Shown: positions 26,879-36,119, counted from the first letter of the stretch. The stretch is DNA of 64,000 nt from Parapedobacter lycopersici (GCF_024643285.1 NZ_JAMSLW010000006.1:186001-250000); one strand, 5' to 3'. Numbers and translations are program-made. Notes: a model not told the origin generated them from the letters alone.

Positions 26879-26898
26879 TTATGCTAACGTTGGCATAA
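26879..26898. promoter_or_regulatory. LacI-type operator of the xyl operon
   Basis: TTATGCTAACGTTGGCATAA is a 20-bp palindrome centred on AACGTT with one mismatched pair. The central CG flanked by symmetric arms is typical of LacI-family sites. It is 22 bp upstream of the xylB ATG and overlaps the -7-like TACCTTTA (26896-26903), so bound repressor would block initiation. Confidence 0.75.
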
Positions 26899-26903
26899 AG
26901 GTA
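26896..26903 (-). promoter_or_regulatory. -7-like element TACCTTTA of xylB
   Basis: TACCTTTA on the minus strand differs from TAnnTTTG only in its last base. It lies 38 bp from the xylB start and abuts the operator. Confidence 0.45.
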
Positions 26904-26935
26904 GCGCATTCCTTTCCTTTTTCAAAACGTATCAT

Positions 26936-26943
26936 TACTTTTG
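26936..26943 (+). promoter_or_regulatory. -7 element TACTTTTG toward the LacI-family gene
   Basis: TACTTTTG on the plus strand matches TAnnTTTG. If used, the regulator mRNA would carry a leader of about 180 nt before the ATG at 27131. Confidence 0.4.
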
Positions 26944-27130
26944 AAACAGTTTTTTCGCCGTAGGCATTGGCATATGGAGAAAGCCTGATCAGTTGAAACC
27001 TGCTTGAACTGCCGCTACAAGCCGACAGATAACACAGTGGCTATACCAGTTTCATTGCCTTTAAACGCAACGAGGCGATCCTGGCGATGTCACTGAATAC
27101 AGGAAGCACATCGGTAAATACGTGATTCAG

Positions 27131-28153
27131 ATGAAAAAAGTAACCATATTAGATATTGCAAAGGAACTCGGTATTACGTTTTCGACGGTAGCCCGTGCAC
27201 TCAATGACCATCCCGCGATCAGCGCTGCAACGAAGCAGTCGGTGCGCGAAACCGCCGATCGACTGGGGTATCAGCCTAACAAGCTGGCATCTTCGCTGCG
27301 CTCGGGGCGAACGAAGATTATCGGGGTGCTTGTGCCGCGGTTGGATGTCAGTTTTTTCAGTTCCGTGGTACATGGCATTGAAAGCGTAATGAATGAGCAG
27401 GGGTATGCTATTCTCCTTTACCAATCGCAGGAATCGGTCCGGCACGAACAGAAAGGCATCGAAACCTTTTTGCGGTCGCGGGTAGATGGCATTATTGCAT
27501 CCATTTCGCTGGAGACGGAAATCGCTGCCGGTTACGAGGAAGTCAAGGCACGGAACACACCGCTGGCCTTCTTTGATCGGGTACTGGAGCAGCTGGATGT
27601 ACCTTCCGTAACGATAGACGATTACCGTGGTGGGTTTATGGCCACCGAACACCTGATCCGGGCCGGTTACCGCCACATTGTGCACATCAGCCAGTATCGG
27701 GACATCAACATCTTTAATGAACGGTTGCGGGGTTACCTCGATGCACTGAAGCAGTATGGATTGCCGGTTGACGAACGGCTGATCATCAAAGGCGACTTTT
27801 CCCTGGATTTCGGGCGGCAATGTGTCCGCGACCTGCTGGCCGAAGGGGTGACTTTCGATGCGGTTTTCACACTGGAGGATTTTACAGCCATGGGTGTGGT
27901 GCAGGAACTGCAGCACGCCGGAAAGCGTATACCCGATGAAGTGGGTGTGGTCGGTTTTGCAAATGAGGCATTTACCAGCCTGGTTAGTCCCGCGATCTCT
28001 ACGGTAGACCAGCGGACGGTGGAAATGGGGGAAGCGGTTGCCCGGCTGTTTCTGCGACTGCTTAAGCAAGGTGATTATTACCACCATAAGCCCGAGAAAC
28101 TGGTGCTGCAGCCCCGACTGCTCATCCGCGCGAGTTCCGACCGGAGGGTTTAA
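27131..28153 (+). CDS. LacI-family transcriptional regulator, probable xyl repressor
   Basis: A 340-residue regulator. ATG 27131 is preferred over GTG 27122 because it starts the canonical helix-turn-helix MKKVTILDIAKELGI. The DNA-binding domain (1-60) ends in the hinge helix YQPNKLASSLRSGRT. Residues about 60-335 are a periplasmic-binding-protein-like sensor domain (TKIIGVLVPRLDVSFFSSVV, GVVGFANEAFTSLVSPAIST). It is divergent from xylBA and faces the palindrome at 26879-26898. The inducer is presumably xylose or a phosphorylated intermediate, inferred from position. Confidence 0.9.
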   Translation: MKKVTILDIAKELGITFSTVARALNDHPAISAATKQSVRETADRLGYQPNKLASSLRSGRTKIIGVLVPRLDVSFFSSVVHGIESVMNEQGYAILLYQSQESVRHEQKGIETFLRSRVDGIIASISLETEIAAGYEEVKARNTPLAFFDRVLEQLDVPSVTIDDYRGGFMATEHLIRAGYRHIVHISQYRDINIFNERLRGYLDALKQYGLPVDERLIIKGDFSLDFGRQCVRDLLAEGVTFDAVFTLEDFTAMGVVQELQHAGKRIPDEVGVVGFANEAFTSLVSPAISTVDQRTVEMGEAVARLFLRLLKQGDYYHHKPEKLVLQPRLLIRASSDRRV

Positions 28154-28156
28154 GGG

Positions 28157-28948
28157 TTATAAGCCATTGGCACGTGCCGTTACTTCGGCAATGTCCAGCA
28201 CTTCCACTTCCGTTTCTTTTTCCCTCGCTTTTATCCCGTCGCGCAGCATCAGCATGCAGAACGGGCAGGCGGCAGCAATAACCTGCGGTCGGGTTTCAAG
28301 CGCTTCGTCGACACGTTCGACATTGATTTCCTTATTGCCGGCCTCGGGCTCCTTGAACAGCTGGGCGCCCCCTGCACCACAGCAGAGCCCGTTGCTGCGG
28401 CAGCGCCTCATTTCGACCAGCTGCGCATCGAGGTGCTCCAGTACTTTACGCGGTGCCTCATAAACCCCATTTCCGCGGCCCAGATAGCAGGGGTCATGGT
28501 AGGTAATGCGTTTGCCCCTGAACGATTCGCCGTTGGCAGCAACGAGCTTGCCCGCGTCAATCAGCTGTTGGATCAGCTGGGTATGGTGGATGACCTCATA
28601 ATGACCGCCCAGGTCCGGATACTCATTTTTCAGCGTATTGAAGCAGTGCGGGCATCCGGTAACGATCTTACGGATACCATACCCATTGAGTGTATCGATA
28701 TTGGCGATGGCCTGGAGCTGGAAGAGGAACTCGTTGCCGGCACGTTTGGCCGGGTCACCCGTACAGCCTTCTTCGGTGCCCAGTATGGCGAACCGCAGGT
28801 CGACATGGTGCAGTATCCGGCAGATAGCCCGTGTAATCCGTTGTGCACGCGCATCGAAACTGCCGGCACAGCCTACCCAGAAGAGAATATCGGGAACCTC
28901 GTTTCGGGCAGCCAGTTCGGCCATGGTGGGAATGTGTTGTTCGGTCAT
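28157..28948 (-). CDS. CCG-domain Fe-S oxidoreductase subunit (HdrB/GlpC-like)
   Basis: A 263-residue cytoplasmic protein with two cysteine-rich CCG modules. The first is around FWVGCAGSFD, GCTGDPAKR and VTGCPHCFNT; the second is around YHDPCYLGR, NGLCCGAGG and AACPFCMLM. Such modules hold a [4Fe-4S] or noncubane cluster and pass electrons to or from a bound partner. ATG 28948 is chosen: it follows the upstream stop by 2 bp and has an unusually good Shine-Dalgarno sequence (GGAGG). It is translationally coupled to the membrane Fe-S protein. The electron donor is unknown. Confidence 0.88.
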   Translation of the reverse strand: MTEQHIPTMAELAARNEVPDILFWVGCAGSFDARAQRITRAICRILHHVDLRFAILGTEEGCTGDPAKRAGNEFLFQLQAIANIDTLNGYGIRKIVTGCPHCFNTLKNEYPDLGGHYEVIHHTQLIQQLIDAGKLVAANGESFRGKRITYHDPCYLGRGNGVYEAPRKVLEHLDAQLVEMRRCRSNGLCCGAGGAQLFKEPEAGNKEINVERVDEALETRPQVIAAACPFCMLMLRDGIKAREKETEVEVLDIAEVTARANGL

Positions 28949-28950
28949 TT

Positions 28951-30234
28951 TTACCTCCAATTCGCGCGGTCCGCCTGCGCATATTTCCACGGGGCGCCGT
29001 TGTTTTCAATATTGCTGAACATCGTATTTAAGGTAGCCGGTGCCTGCGATTCTTCCATAACGGTATATTGTCGCAGCGCCATGATGATGTCTAATGGATT
29101 GATCAGCACCGGACAGGCTTCGACGCAGGCATTGCAGGTAGTGCACGCCCAGAGTTCTTCGCGGGTGATGTAGTCGTCGAGCAGCGATTTCTCATCGCCG
29201 GCTTCGGTATGCTTACCGCGGTTCCCGGCCTCCACCATACGGTCGCGCGTATCCATCATGATCTTTCGCGGCGACAGGCGTTTGCCCGTCAGGTTTGCAG
29301 GACAAACCGCGGTGCATCGTCCACACTCCGTGCAGGTGTAGGCGTCGAGCAGGTTTTTCCAGGTAAGGTCAGTCACGTCTTTTGCACCGAAGCGGAGCGC
29401 CTCATCCGATGATTCAGAAACAGCGGCCGGGTCGAGCATGGCTTTTACCTCCCGGGTAACCTGGGACATATTGGCAAAACGGCCGGGGCTGTCCAGGTTT
29501 GAAAAGTAGGTATTTGGAAATGCCAGTACGATATGCAGGTGCTTGGAATAGGGGAGGTAATTCATAAAAGCCAGTACACCGGCAATGTGGAACCACCACG
29601 CGAAACGCTCCACGAAGATCAGCGCCGGAATGCTTTCCGGTAGCAGCGGCTGTATCCATACGCTGACGGGGAATGAACCCGCTGTGGAATAAGGGGCTGC
29701 ACCCAGTAACTGCAACTGGTGATCGGCTGCATTCAGTGTAAGGAAAGCGATCATCAGCAAAATTTCAGCAAACAGAATCAGGTTGGCGTCCGTTTTGGGC
29801 CAGGCCGTCATTTCCCTGCCGGAAAAACGGCGAAGGTGTGCAATGTTGCGCCGGGCCAGGAAAATGACACACCCGATGAGTACGGCAAACGCCATCCACT
29901 CCAATATGGCAATCAGTACATTATAGGTACTCCCCAACCCACCAAATGCACGGTGAGTGCCAAACAGCCCATCGATTGTGATTTCCAGCAGCTCGATGTT
30001 AATGATGAAAAAACCCAGGTATACGAATCCGTGCAGTAATGCAGCGAATGGCCTTTTAAACATTTTCCGCTGACCGAAGGCCACCAGCAGCATGGTCCGG
30101 AACCGTCGGGCAGGCTGATCAGTCCGACGTTCCGGGCGGCCCATCCGGATGTTCCGGATGATGCGCCGGGCATTGTAGGCGGCTAACGTGACGGCGACCA
30201 GTAAAAGTATACCAAAAATAAGCTGGCTTATCAT
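28951..30234 (-). CDS. Membrane Fe-S electron-transfer protein
   Basis: A 427-residue protein. ATG 30234 (MISQLIFGILLLV) is chosen over a farther upstream start because it begins directly with a membrane helix. About five helices span residues 1-250, resembling the cytochrome-b-like gamma subunit of nitrate reductases. The soluble end has two 4Fe-4S motifs: CTECGRCTAVCP and CTTCNACVEACP. With the CCG protein downstream it forms a membrane quinone-linked electron module like HdrDE or an ETF-dehydrogenase substitute. No dehydrogenase gene is nearby. Confidence 0.87.
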   Translation of the reverse strand: MISQLIFGILLLVAVTLAAYNARRIIRNIRMGRPERRTDQPARRFRTMLLVAFGQRKMFKRPFAALLHGFVYLGFFIINIELLEITIDGLFGTHRAFGGLGSTYNVLIAILEWMAFAVLIGCVIFLARRNIAHLRRFSGREMTAWPKTDANLILFAEILLMIAFLTLNAADHQLQLLGAAPYSTAGSFPVSVWIQPLLPESIPALIFVERFAWWFHIAGVLAFMNYLPYSKHLHIVLAFPNTYFSNLDSPGRFANMSQVTREVKAMLDPAAVSESSDEALRFGAKDVTDLTWKNLLDAYTCTECGRCTAVCPANLTGKRLSPRKIMMDTRDRMVEAGNRGKHTEAGDEKSLLDDYITREELWACTTCNACVEACPVLINPLDIIMALRQYTVMEESQAPATLNTMFSNIENNGAPWKYAQADRANWR

Positions 30235-30410
30235 CCGATAGTGGGTTAACGATCCAATGGCTCCCATGCGGCGAATCCGATACCGGCTGCGATACACCGG
30301 AGCAGCTGCGGGCACTCCGTGCGCAGCAAGCTGCGGCGAAGGGGCCATTGTACGAAGTTAAGGAATTTCGATGATTCTCCAAGCCGGTGCCCTGCGAACG
30401 GTATATTCGG

Positions 30411-30451
30411 AGAAATAAAAAACGCGGAATGTATTTTCATACACTCCGCGT
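30411..30451 (-). terminator. Rho-independent terminator after the ompH genes
   Basis: On the minus strand a 13-bp stem with one G-T pair (arms ACGCGGAGTGTAT and ATACATTCCGCGT) closes a GAAA tetraloop and is followed by TTTTTATTT. It lies 24 bp past the second ompH stop and ends the envelope operon. Confidence 0.9.
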
Positions 30452-30474
30452 CGCTAATTTCGTTACCGGTCCGG

Positions 30475-31032
30475 TTACGGATTCGCCGGTGCTGCAGTAG
30501 CCGAAATGCCCAGCTTGGTTTTCACCGCAGCTGTCAGGTCGTCACCACCCTGAAAATACGGAATGGCTGAGTTGGCAATATCGAATACATAAGCATAGCC
30601 CTGTTCTTTGGCTACAGCTTGTACAGCTGTATTGGCTTTCTGGAAAATAGGAGCAAATAACTCTTCTTGTTTTTTACCCAGCTCATCCTGCGCCAGTTGC
30701 TGTACTTCCTGGATTCTCCGTTCAATTTCCTGGATTTCTACGCCAAGTGACTGTAATTTAACATCGGTAGAATCACTATTGGCTGCGCTACGGTTCCGTT
30801 GCAAATCCTGGGCTGTTGTTATTTTTTTCTGATATTCAGCACCCATCTGCTGCAATTCCGCTTCTTTGCCTTTCTGCAGGGTTTCAAATTCTGCGTTTGC
30901 CGTTTTGAATTCCGACATGGCCTGTATAATTTCATTTGAATTGATGTGGCCGATCTTCTGTTGAGCACTTACGGTTACGGTTGATAAAAACAGTAGCGCT
31001 ACTATCCCTATCCCTTTAAACAAATTTTTCAT
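30475..31032 (-). CDS. OmpH/Skp-family periplasmic chaperone (copy 1)
   Basis: A 185-residue Skp-like chaperone that keeps unfolded outer-membrane proteins soluble. The signal peptide MKNLFKGIGIVALLFLSTVT..SA starts at ATG 31032; ATG 31041 would add three residues. The mature protein begins QQKIGHINSNEIIQAM and has a long coiled-coil (about 45-120), as in the Skp tentacles. It ends in an Ala/Pro tail. It is the last gene of the bamA operon, 98 bp after a second ompH, and is followed by a clear terminator. Confidence 0.92.
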   Translation of the reverse strand: MKNLFKGIGIVALLFLSTVTVSAQQKIGHINSNEIIQAMSEFKTANAEFETLQKGKEAELQQMGAEYQKKITTAQDLQRNRSAANSDSTDVKLQSLGVEIQEIERRIQEVQQLAQDELGKKQEELFAPIFQKANTAVQAVAKEQGYAYVFDIANSAIPYFQGGDDLTAAVKTKLGISATAAPANP

Positions 31033-31139
31033 GCGATCCATTTAGTTTTCTTGTTGTTTGCGGCAATGCAGATGCAATGCCCTTGTTTTCGTTATTTGTT
31101 ATTGTTTATCGTTTAAATTTCGCAATGATACGAAACGGA

Positions 31140-31691
31140 TTAATTTTCCGCAAGTGATGGATCAGGTTTATAACCCAGCTGGGTAATTATGGCATCACTT
31201 TTATCCAGATTGGGATTGGCATAGAGGAAAGTCACCTCACTGCCTTTGTCCAGTACAATATCCAGACCCTGATCCTTTGCAATGCGCTGTATGGCGGCAG
31301 CTACCTTATCCTGGATAGGTTTAACCAGCTTTACCCGTTCCTGAAACAGGTCCCCTTCGAACCCGAATTTTTGCCGTTGGAATTCGCGGGCTTCCTGCTC
31401 CTTATTGACAATCTCATCTTCCCTTTTTCGGCGCATGGCTTCGCTGAGCAGCACCTGGTCTTCCTGGTACGACTGATAGAGTTTTTCAATTTCAGCGAAC
31501 CGGTTGTCCACTTCTTCCTGCCATTGTACCGATAACGCATCCAGCTGTTTCTGTGCTGACAGGTACTCTGGAATATGTTTCAGGATATATTCCGTATCCA
31601 CATAGGCAAACCGTTGCGCAAATGCAGTAGTGGTAGTCATGACGAGCAGCGTCACCACGCCGGCATAACCCATATATCTGTTGATTTTCAT
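31140..31691 (-). CDS. OmpH/Skp-family periplasmic chaperone (copy 2)
   Basis: A 183-residue Skp-like protein with a signal peptide ending at TTAFAQ. RFAYVDTEYILKHIPEY opens the mature part, and a charged coiled-coil follows (about 45-125). It is diverged from the neighbouring copy in the coiled-coil and C-terminus, so the two may serve different clients. It lies 75 bp downstream of bamA. Possible -7 elements at 31731-31749 suggest it can also be transcribed on its own. Confidence 0.92.
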   Translation of the reverse strand: MKINRYMGYAGVVTLLVMTTTTAFAQRFAYVDTEYILKHIPEYLSAQKQLDALSVQWQEEVDNRFAEIEKLYQSYQEDQVLLSEAMRRKREDEIVNKEQEAREFQRQKFGFEGDLFQERVKLVKPIQDKVAAAIQRIAKDQGLDIVLDKGSEVTFLYANPNLDKSDAIITQLGYKPDPSLAEN

Positions 31692-31730
31692 AATTCAAAA
31701 ACTGTTAATATTTCCAAATCTGTTATTTGT

Positions 31731-31749
31731 CAAATGTACTGCAAAAGTA
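31731..31749 (-). promoter_or_regulatory. Two overlapping -7 candidates for ompH copy 2
   Basis: Minus-strand TACATTTG (31731-31738) and TACTTTTG (31742-31749) both fit TAnnTTTG and lie 40-58 bp before the ATG at 31691, at the bamA 3' end. Confidence 0.4.
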
Positions 31750-31766
31750 ATTCCATTTTTTCCACG

Positions 31767-34322
31767 CTAATTGAACCCACCCATCTGTTGCATGATGCTG
31801 AAGGTGAAGTTCTGACGCCATTGGCTGCTCGGTACCCCGGGTATCGGATCGAACGCATGGCCATAGTCGATTCCCAGCAGACCGAAGATCGGCAGGAAGA
31901 TCCGTGCACCCACACCCACTGAACGGCGTACTTTGAATGGATTGAAATCGCGGAAATTGTTCCATGTATTACCACCCTCGGCAAAAGCCAGCACAAACAC
32001 CGTTGCCTGATCGTTGAGCATCACAGGGTGCCGCAGCTCCAGCTGATACTTGTTATAAATCGGGCTGCCTGAATTGCGGGCAATATTGACATTGGCCCCG
32101 TCAGGAATCACCATGCCATTGGCGTAGCCCCGCATGGCAATAATTTCCGAGCCCTGCAGGAAGTCGAAGCCCATCATCCCGTCGCCACCGAGCTTAAACC
32201 GTTCAAATGCCGATTGGCCGGTTACGTTGCTGTATGTGCCGAGGAAACCGAATTGAGCCTGGGCTTTGAGTACCAGTTTTCCGGTAATCCGGGTAAACCA
32301 CTGTGAATCAAATTTCCATTTATGGTATTCGGTCCATTTATACCGCACATTATCAGGTGCGGTCGGGTAATTGATGTTGTTCATTAATGAGTACGGCGGT
32401 GTCACCTGGACGGTAAACCGGATGTGCGACCCTGACGTCGGATAAATCGGGGCATCTACGGAGTTACGGCTAATTTCCTGGGTCAGGTTGATGTTGTATG
32501 ACGTACCGTTCTCGAACAGGAAGCCGGGGTAATTCTGCAGTTTGTACTGCTGCACACCCAATGAATAATTAAGCTGGAAATAGTTGTCGGGCCATTGCAG
32601 CCGTTTACCCAGGCTCACCGTAACACCATTCATCCAGATCCGGTTCAGCTTATCGTCCGAAACCGTCTGCCGGCCGGTCCAGTAATCGAAGCCGCCGTAT
32701 GATGAAGAGGAAGTAAAGGCACTTACACCAAAATAGATTGGCTTCTTGCCCCCGAGCCACGGTTCGGAGAACGAAAAGCTATACGACTGGTAACGCTTGC
32801 CGCTTGTCTGTCCGCGGATACTCAGCTTTTGGCCGTCGCCGCGGGGGAGGGGTTTCCAGGCATTTTTGTCAAAAAGGTTCCTTGTTGAGAAGTTGTTGAA
32901 CGACAACCCCAATGTGCCGATTACCTGCCCCGCACCGAATCCGCCCGAAAGCTCGACCTGGTCAGAGGGTTTTTCCGCTACGTTGTATTCAATATCCACG
33001 GTACCTTCGGAATGGTTCAGGTTTGTCGGTATCGGGTTGGTCTTTTGCTCATCAAAGTTACCCAGCTGGGCAATTTCACGCGTACTCCGCATGATCAGGT
33101 CCTTCGAGAATTTCTGTCCGGGCTTGGTGTAGATCGACCGCAGCAGCACCCGGTCATTGGTAACGTCATTCCCCTTCAGGATGATGTTGTTAATCGTGAA
33201 CTGGGCGCCTTCGTAAATCCGCAGATCGAGATCGACCGTATCGTTGTAAATACGGGTCTGTACCGGGTCCACGGTGAATGTCAGATACCCGTCGTTCAGG
33301 TAAAGGGAAGAAATATCATCGCTGTTGCGTGTTGGCCCCATCAGTTTGGTGTTCAGCTTTTCCTCGCTGAATACCTCACCTTTTCCGATACCCAGAATCA
33401 CGTTAAGGATCGAGTCGGGGTATTTGGCATTTCCCTGCCACGTGATGTTACCGAAATAGTATTTGGGTCCCTCGTAAAGATCGACATCAATAATGACATT
33501 CCGGTCGTTATACTTATACACCGTGTCGTTCAGGATGGTGGCATCGCGGTAACCCCGGTCGCGCATCTTGGCAACGAGGTTATCTTTGGCCTCTTTGTAT
33601 TTTTCGTCTTTGAATTTTCCCGGTCCGGTAATCCGCCACCAGGTACGCTGCCGTACACCCTTGAAGAATTTGCGGAGCTGACGCTGTGAAAACGCTTCGT
33701 TGCCTGTGAAGTTGATGCGGTGGGCCCGGACCTTCCGATTGCGGTCGACGTTAACAACCAGAATCTGGTTGTTCGCCTGGCTGGAATCCTTGACGGCGGC
33801 CATGGTGATTTCCGGATACAGGTAGCTCTTTTCCCGTAGGTAACGCGTAATGGTATTGCGCGTGGTGTTCATCAGGTTTTCGTTGACGATTTTACCCGTG
33901 TTTTCATTCAGCTGCTTACGTACCTCCTCGGTCTGTGTTTTGCTCAGCCCCTCAATGTCAATGCGGGTAAGCCGGGGGCGTTCCACCACATGGATGTTGA
34001 AGAAGATCGAATCACCCCTTACGGCATCGGCATATAGCTTCACATCGTCAAACAGCCCCTGGTCCATTAAGTTTTTGACTACATTGGACGTTGCATCGCT
34101 GGGTACCTCGATCCGGGTACCCACCACCAGCTTGGAAATGGTGATCAGCACGTCGTTATCCAGGTATTCGGTGCCGCTTACGGTAATTCCGCCGATGATA
34201 AAATTCTTGGGATTCAGGTAACTGAACTCATCGGATTCACCGATGGGGAGTCCCCGTTGCTGGGCCCGGGCGGCACCTGCTGCCAATATCGTTATAAGTG
34301 CAATAAATACTATCCGCTTCAT
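31767..34322 (-). CDS. bamA: Outer-membrane protein assembly factor BamA
   Basis: An 851-residue Omp85 protein that inserts beta-barrels into the outer membrane. The signal peptide ends at ARAQQ. Five POTRA domains occupy roughly residues 35-450 (for example RLTRIDIEGLSKTQTEEVRK and FTINNIILKGNDVTNDRVL). The barrel follows, with MRGY at 730-733 in place of the VRGF/Y loop-6 motif. It lies between uppS and two ompH chaperone genes, the standard Bacteroidota order. No promoter fully matching TAnnTTTG is visible upstream. Confidence 0.97.
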   Translation of the reverse strand: MKRIVFIALITILAAGAARAQQRGLPIGESDEFSYLNPKNFIIGGITVSGTEYLDNDVLITISKLVVGTRIEVPSDATSNVVKNLMDQGLFDDVKLYADAVRGDSIFFNIHVVERPRLTRIDIEGLSKTQTEEVRKQLNENTGKIVNENLMNTTRNTITRYLREKSYLYPEITMAAVKDSSQANNQILVVNVDRNRKVRAHRINFTGNEAFSQRQLRKFFKGVRQRTWWRITGPGKFKDEKYKEAKDNLVAKMRDRGYRDATILNDTVYKYNDRNVIIDVDLYEGPKYYFGNITWQGNAKYPDSILNVILGIGKGEVFSEEKLNTKLMGPTRNSDDISSLYLNDGYLTFTVDPVQTRIYNDTVDLDLRIYEGAQFTINNIILKGNDVTNDRVLLRSIYTKPGQKFSKDLIMRSTREIAQLGNFDEQKTNPIPTNLNHSEGTVDIEYNVAEKPSDQVELSGGFGAGQVIGTLGLSFNNFSTRNLFDKNAWKPLPRGDGQKLSIRGQTSGKRYQSYSFSFSEPWLGGKKPIYFGVSAFTSSSSYGGFDYWTGRQTVSDDKLNRIWMNGVTVSLGKRLQWPDNYFQLNYSLGVQQYKLQNYPGFLFENGTSYNINLTQEISRNSVDAPIYPTSGSHIRFTVQVTPPYSLMNNINYPTAPDNVRYKWTEYHKWKFDSQWFTRITGKLVLKAQAQFGFLGTYSNVTGQSAFERFKLGGDGMMGFDFLQGSEIIAMRGYANGMVIPDGANVNIARNSGSPIYNKYQLELRHPVMLNDQATVFVLAFAEGGNTWNNFRDFNPFKVRRSVGVGARIFLPIFGLLGIDYGHAFDPIPGVPSSQWRQNFTFSIMQQMGGFN

Positions 34323-34462
34323 CTATATTGTTTATCGCTGCTAAAGTACATTAAACAGTTGTTAATTTTTGTTAAAAGGCATTTTTTTGTCGGATTACAC
34401 CTGTTTGGCCTGATGGATGCTGCCCGGAAATTGCAGGGATTGTGCATGGCTCGGCTGTGCTG

Positions 34463-35212
34463 TTACGAATTCAGTTGCTCGCTGGTCATGCCGAACCGGC
34501 GCTCCCGTTTCTGGTACGCCGCAATGGCCTCAAATAGGTCGGCTTTCCGGAATTCGGGCCACATTTTGGGCGTAAAATACAACTCGGAATAGGCCAGTTG
34601 CCACAGGAGGTAATTGCTGATGCGCTGCTCACCGCTGGTACGGATCAGCAGTTCCGGATCGGGCATGTCCCTGGTCGACAGGTATTGGCTAAACAGTTTC
34701 TCGTCAATTTCATCCGGTTGGATAGACCCTTCCAGCGCCGCTTTCGCCAGCTGTTTTGCCGCCTCAGTAATTTCCCAGCGGGCGCTGTAGCTCAACGCCA
34801 GTGTGAGTGTGCTGTTGGTGTTGTTCCCGGTTTGTGCAATGACTTCCTGGAGGCCTTTGTAACACCTGCCGGGCAGCTGCGCCAGATCACCGATGGCCTG
34901 AAGCCTGACACCGTTTTTCATAAGCGTTTTGGTTTCTTTGCTGAGGGTGCTGACCAGCAGCTCCATCAATGCAGACACTTCCAGTTTGGGACGGTTCCAG
35001 TTTTCAGTTGAAAAAGCGTACAGGGTGAGGTACTTAACGCCGATTTCGACGGCACCCTCCACGGTATCACGCACCGCCTTTACTCCGTTTTTGTGACCGA
35101 ATACGCGCAGTTTGCCTTTTTCCTTTGCCCACCGGCCATTTCCATCCATAATGATGGCCACATGCTGTGGCAACCGCAACGGGTCTATCGTGTCTTTACT
35201 ATCTATTGTCAT
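34463..35212 (-). CDS. uppS: Isoprenyl (undecaprenyl diphosphate) transferase
   Basis: A 249-residue cis-prenyltransferase making the lipid carrier for cell-wall and O-antigen synthesis. ATG 35212 is chosen since upstream in-frame sequence crosses the promoter. The diphosphate-binding loop is IIMDGNGRWA with catalytic Asp23; FSTENWNRP and RTSGEQRISNYLLWQLAYSE complete the site. It has its own -7 element 7 nt upstream although it sits inside the nadK-DUF6089-bamA run. The gap to DUF6089 is 26 bp. Confidence 0.96.
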   Translation of the reverse strand: MTIDSKDTIDPLRLPQHVAIIMDGNGRWAKEKGKLRVFGHKNGVKAVRDTVEGAVEIGVKYLTLYAFSTENWNRPKLEVSALMELLVSTLSKETKTLMKNGVRLQAIGDLAQLPGRCYKGLQEVIAQTGNNTNSTLTLALSYSARWEITEAAKQLAKAALEGSIQPDEIDEKLFSQYLSTRDMPDPELLIRTSGEQRISNYLLWQLAYSELYFTPKMWPEFRKADLFEAIAAYQKRERRFGMTSEQLNS

Positions 35213-35219
35213 TTTGCTG

Positions 35220-35227
35220 CAAAGATA
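35220..35227 (-). promoter_or_regulatory. -7 element TATCTTTG of uppS, 7 nt before ATG
   Basis: TATCTTTG on the minus strand fits TAnnTTTG and ends 7 nt before the uppS ATG (35212). It predicts an internal operon promoter with almost no leader. Confidence 0.6.
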
Positions 35228-35238
35228 ACAGAAAAAAA

Positions 35239-36081
35239 TTATCGCCATTCCGGGCATCCGCCCTTGAAGATCGTGTATGATAGGGTGATCCCTGCGGTCA
35301 TGTACGAATCGTATGGTCGTCCATCGCCGCGCTGGCTGCCGGGAACCGCGTTAGGTGTATGGCGGTACGTCAGGTTAAACCAGTCGACAGCCGATGCTCC
35401 CGATGGCAGATCACTGGGGGGTACCCGGTTTGGATAAACCCCGCTTACATCATCGAGGTAGTCCGTCAATGCCAATCGGTAGCCGACCTCCACCCCCACG
35501 GACCACGGGCCGCGCAGGTTATATTTGAAGCCCACCCCAAATGGGATGGCCAGCGCATATTTTCCGTACCCGGTTTGGTTAAACAGTGTATCAACCTCGG
35601 TCTGCATTTCCCGAAGTTTTACCTTTTCGCCGGAGGAAGGCAGGTAATTTTTCGGTTCGAACTGCATCCCCGCAATACCGGCGAAGATATATGGGGTATA
35701 GACCACCCGACCGCGCTGCGGCAACCACCTGAAGAAATTGAAATCAGCCACCAGCGAGGCCTCCTTAATGTTTCCGAAGAAGTCCAGGTCGCGCTCCCGC
35801 CGTTGCGCCACACGCGAGTTGCCGTCGGCAGCCCAGATATTGGCATAGGTAAAATTGGCCCGTATCCCCCAGGTATGATCGAAATTGTATTTAACCATAA
35901 AGCCAGCCGCCCAGTCGTTATACGCCACGGGATTCTCCGGGTTCAGGTCGCCCATATAACCCGATGCGCCACCCTGTATACCCACTTCGAATTCCTGCGC
36001 GCGCGCGGAATTAGCCATCAGGCCCAGCAGGACAATTAATACGGCGATACCCTTATGCACAATGGTTACTGGTTTTTCCAA
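35239..36081 (-). CDS. DUF6089 outer-membrane protein
   Basis: A 280-residue barrel-like protein with a signal peptide ending in ANSARAQ. The frame opens at TTG 36081; GTG 36060 (HKGIAVLIVLLGL...) is an equally good start. FEVGIQGGASGYMGDLN and VVYTPYIFAGIAGMQFEPKNY are hallmarks of the DUF6089 family, which is nearly always found between nadK and uppS/bamA in Bacteroidota. Its function is unknown, but position suggests envelope assembly. Confidence 0.88.
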   Translation of the reverse strand: MEKPVTIVHKGIAVLIVLLGLMANSARAQEFEVGIQGGASGYMGDLNPENPVAYNDWAAGFMVKYNFDHTWGIRANFTYANIWAADGNSRVAQRRERDLDFFGNIKEASLVADFNFFRWLPQRGRVVYTPYIFAGIAGMQFEPKNYLPSSGEKVKLREMQTEVDTLFNQTGYGKYALAIPFGVGFKYNLRGPWSVGVEVGYRLALTDYLDDVSGVYPNRVPPSDLPSGASAVDWFNLTYRHTPNAVPGSQRGDGRPYDSYMTAGITLSYTIFKGGCPEWR

Positions 36082-36119
36082 AGGGGGTAAATATAATAGA
36101 AATCACGCAATTATCGTGT

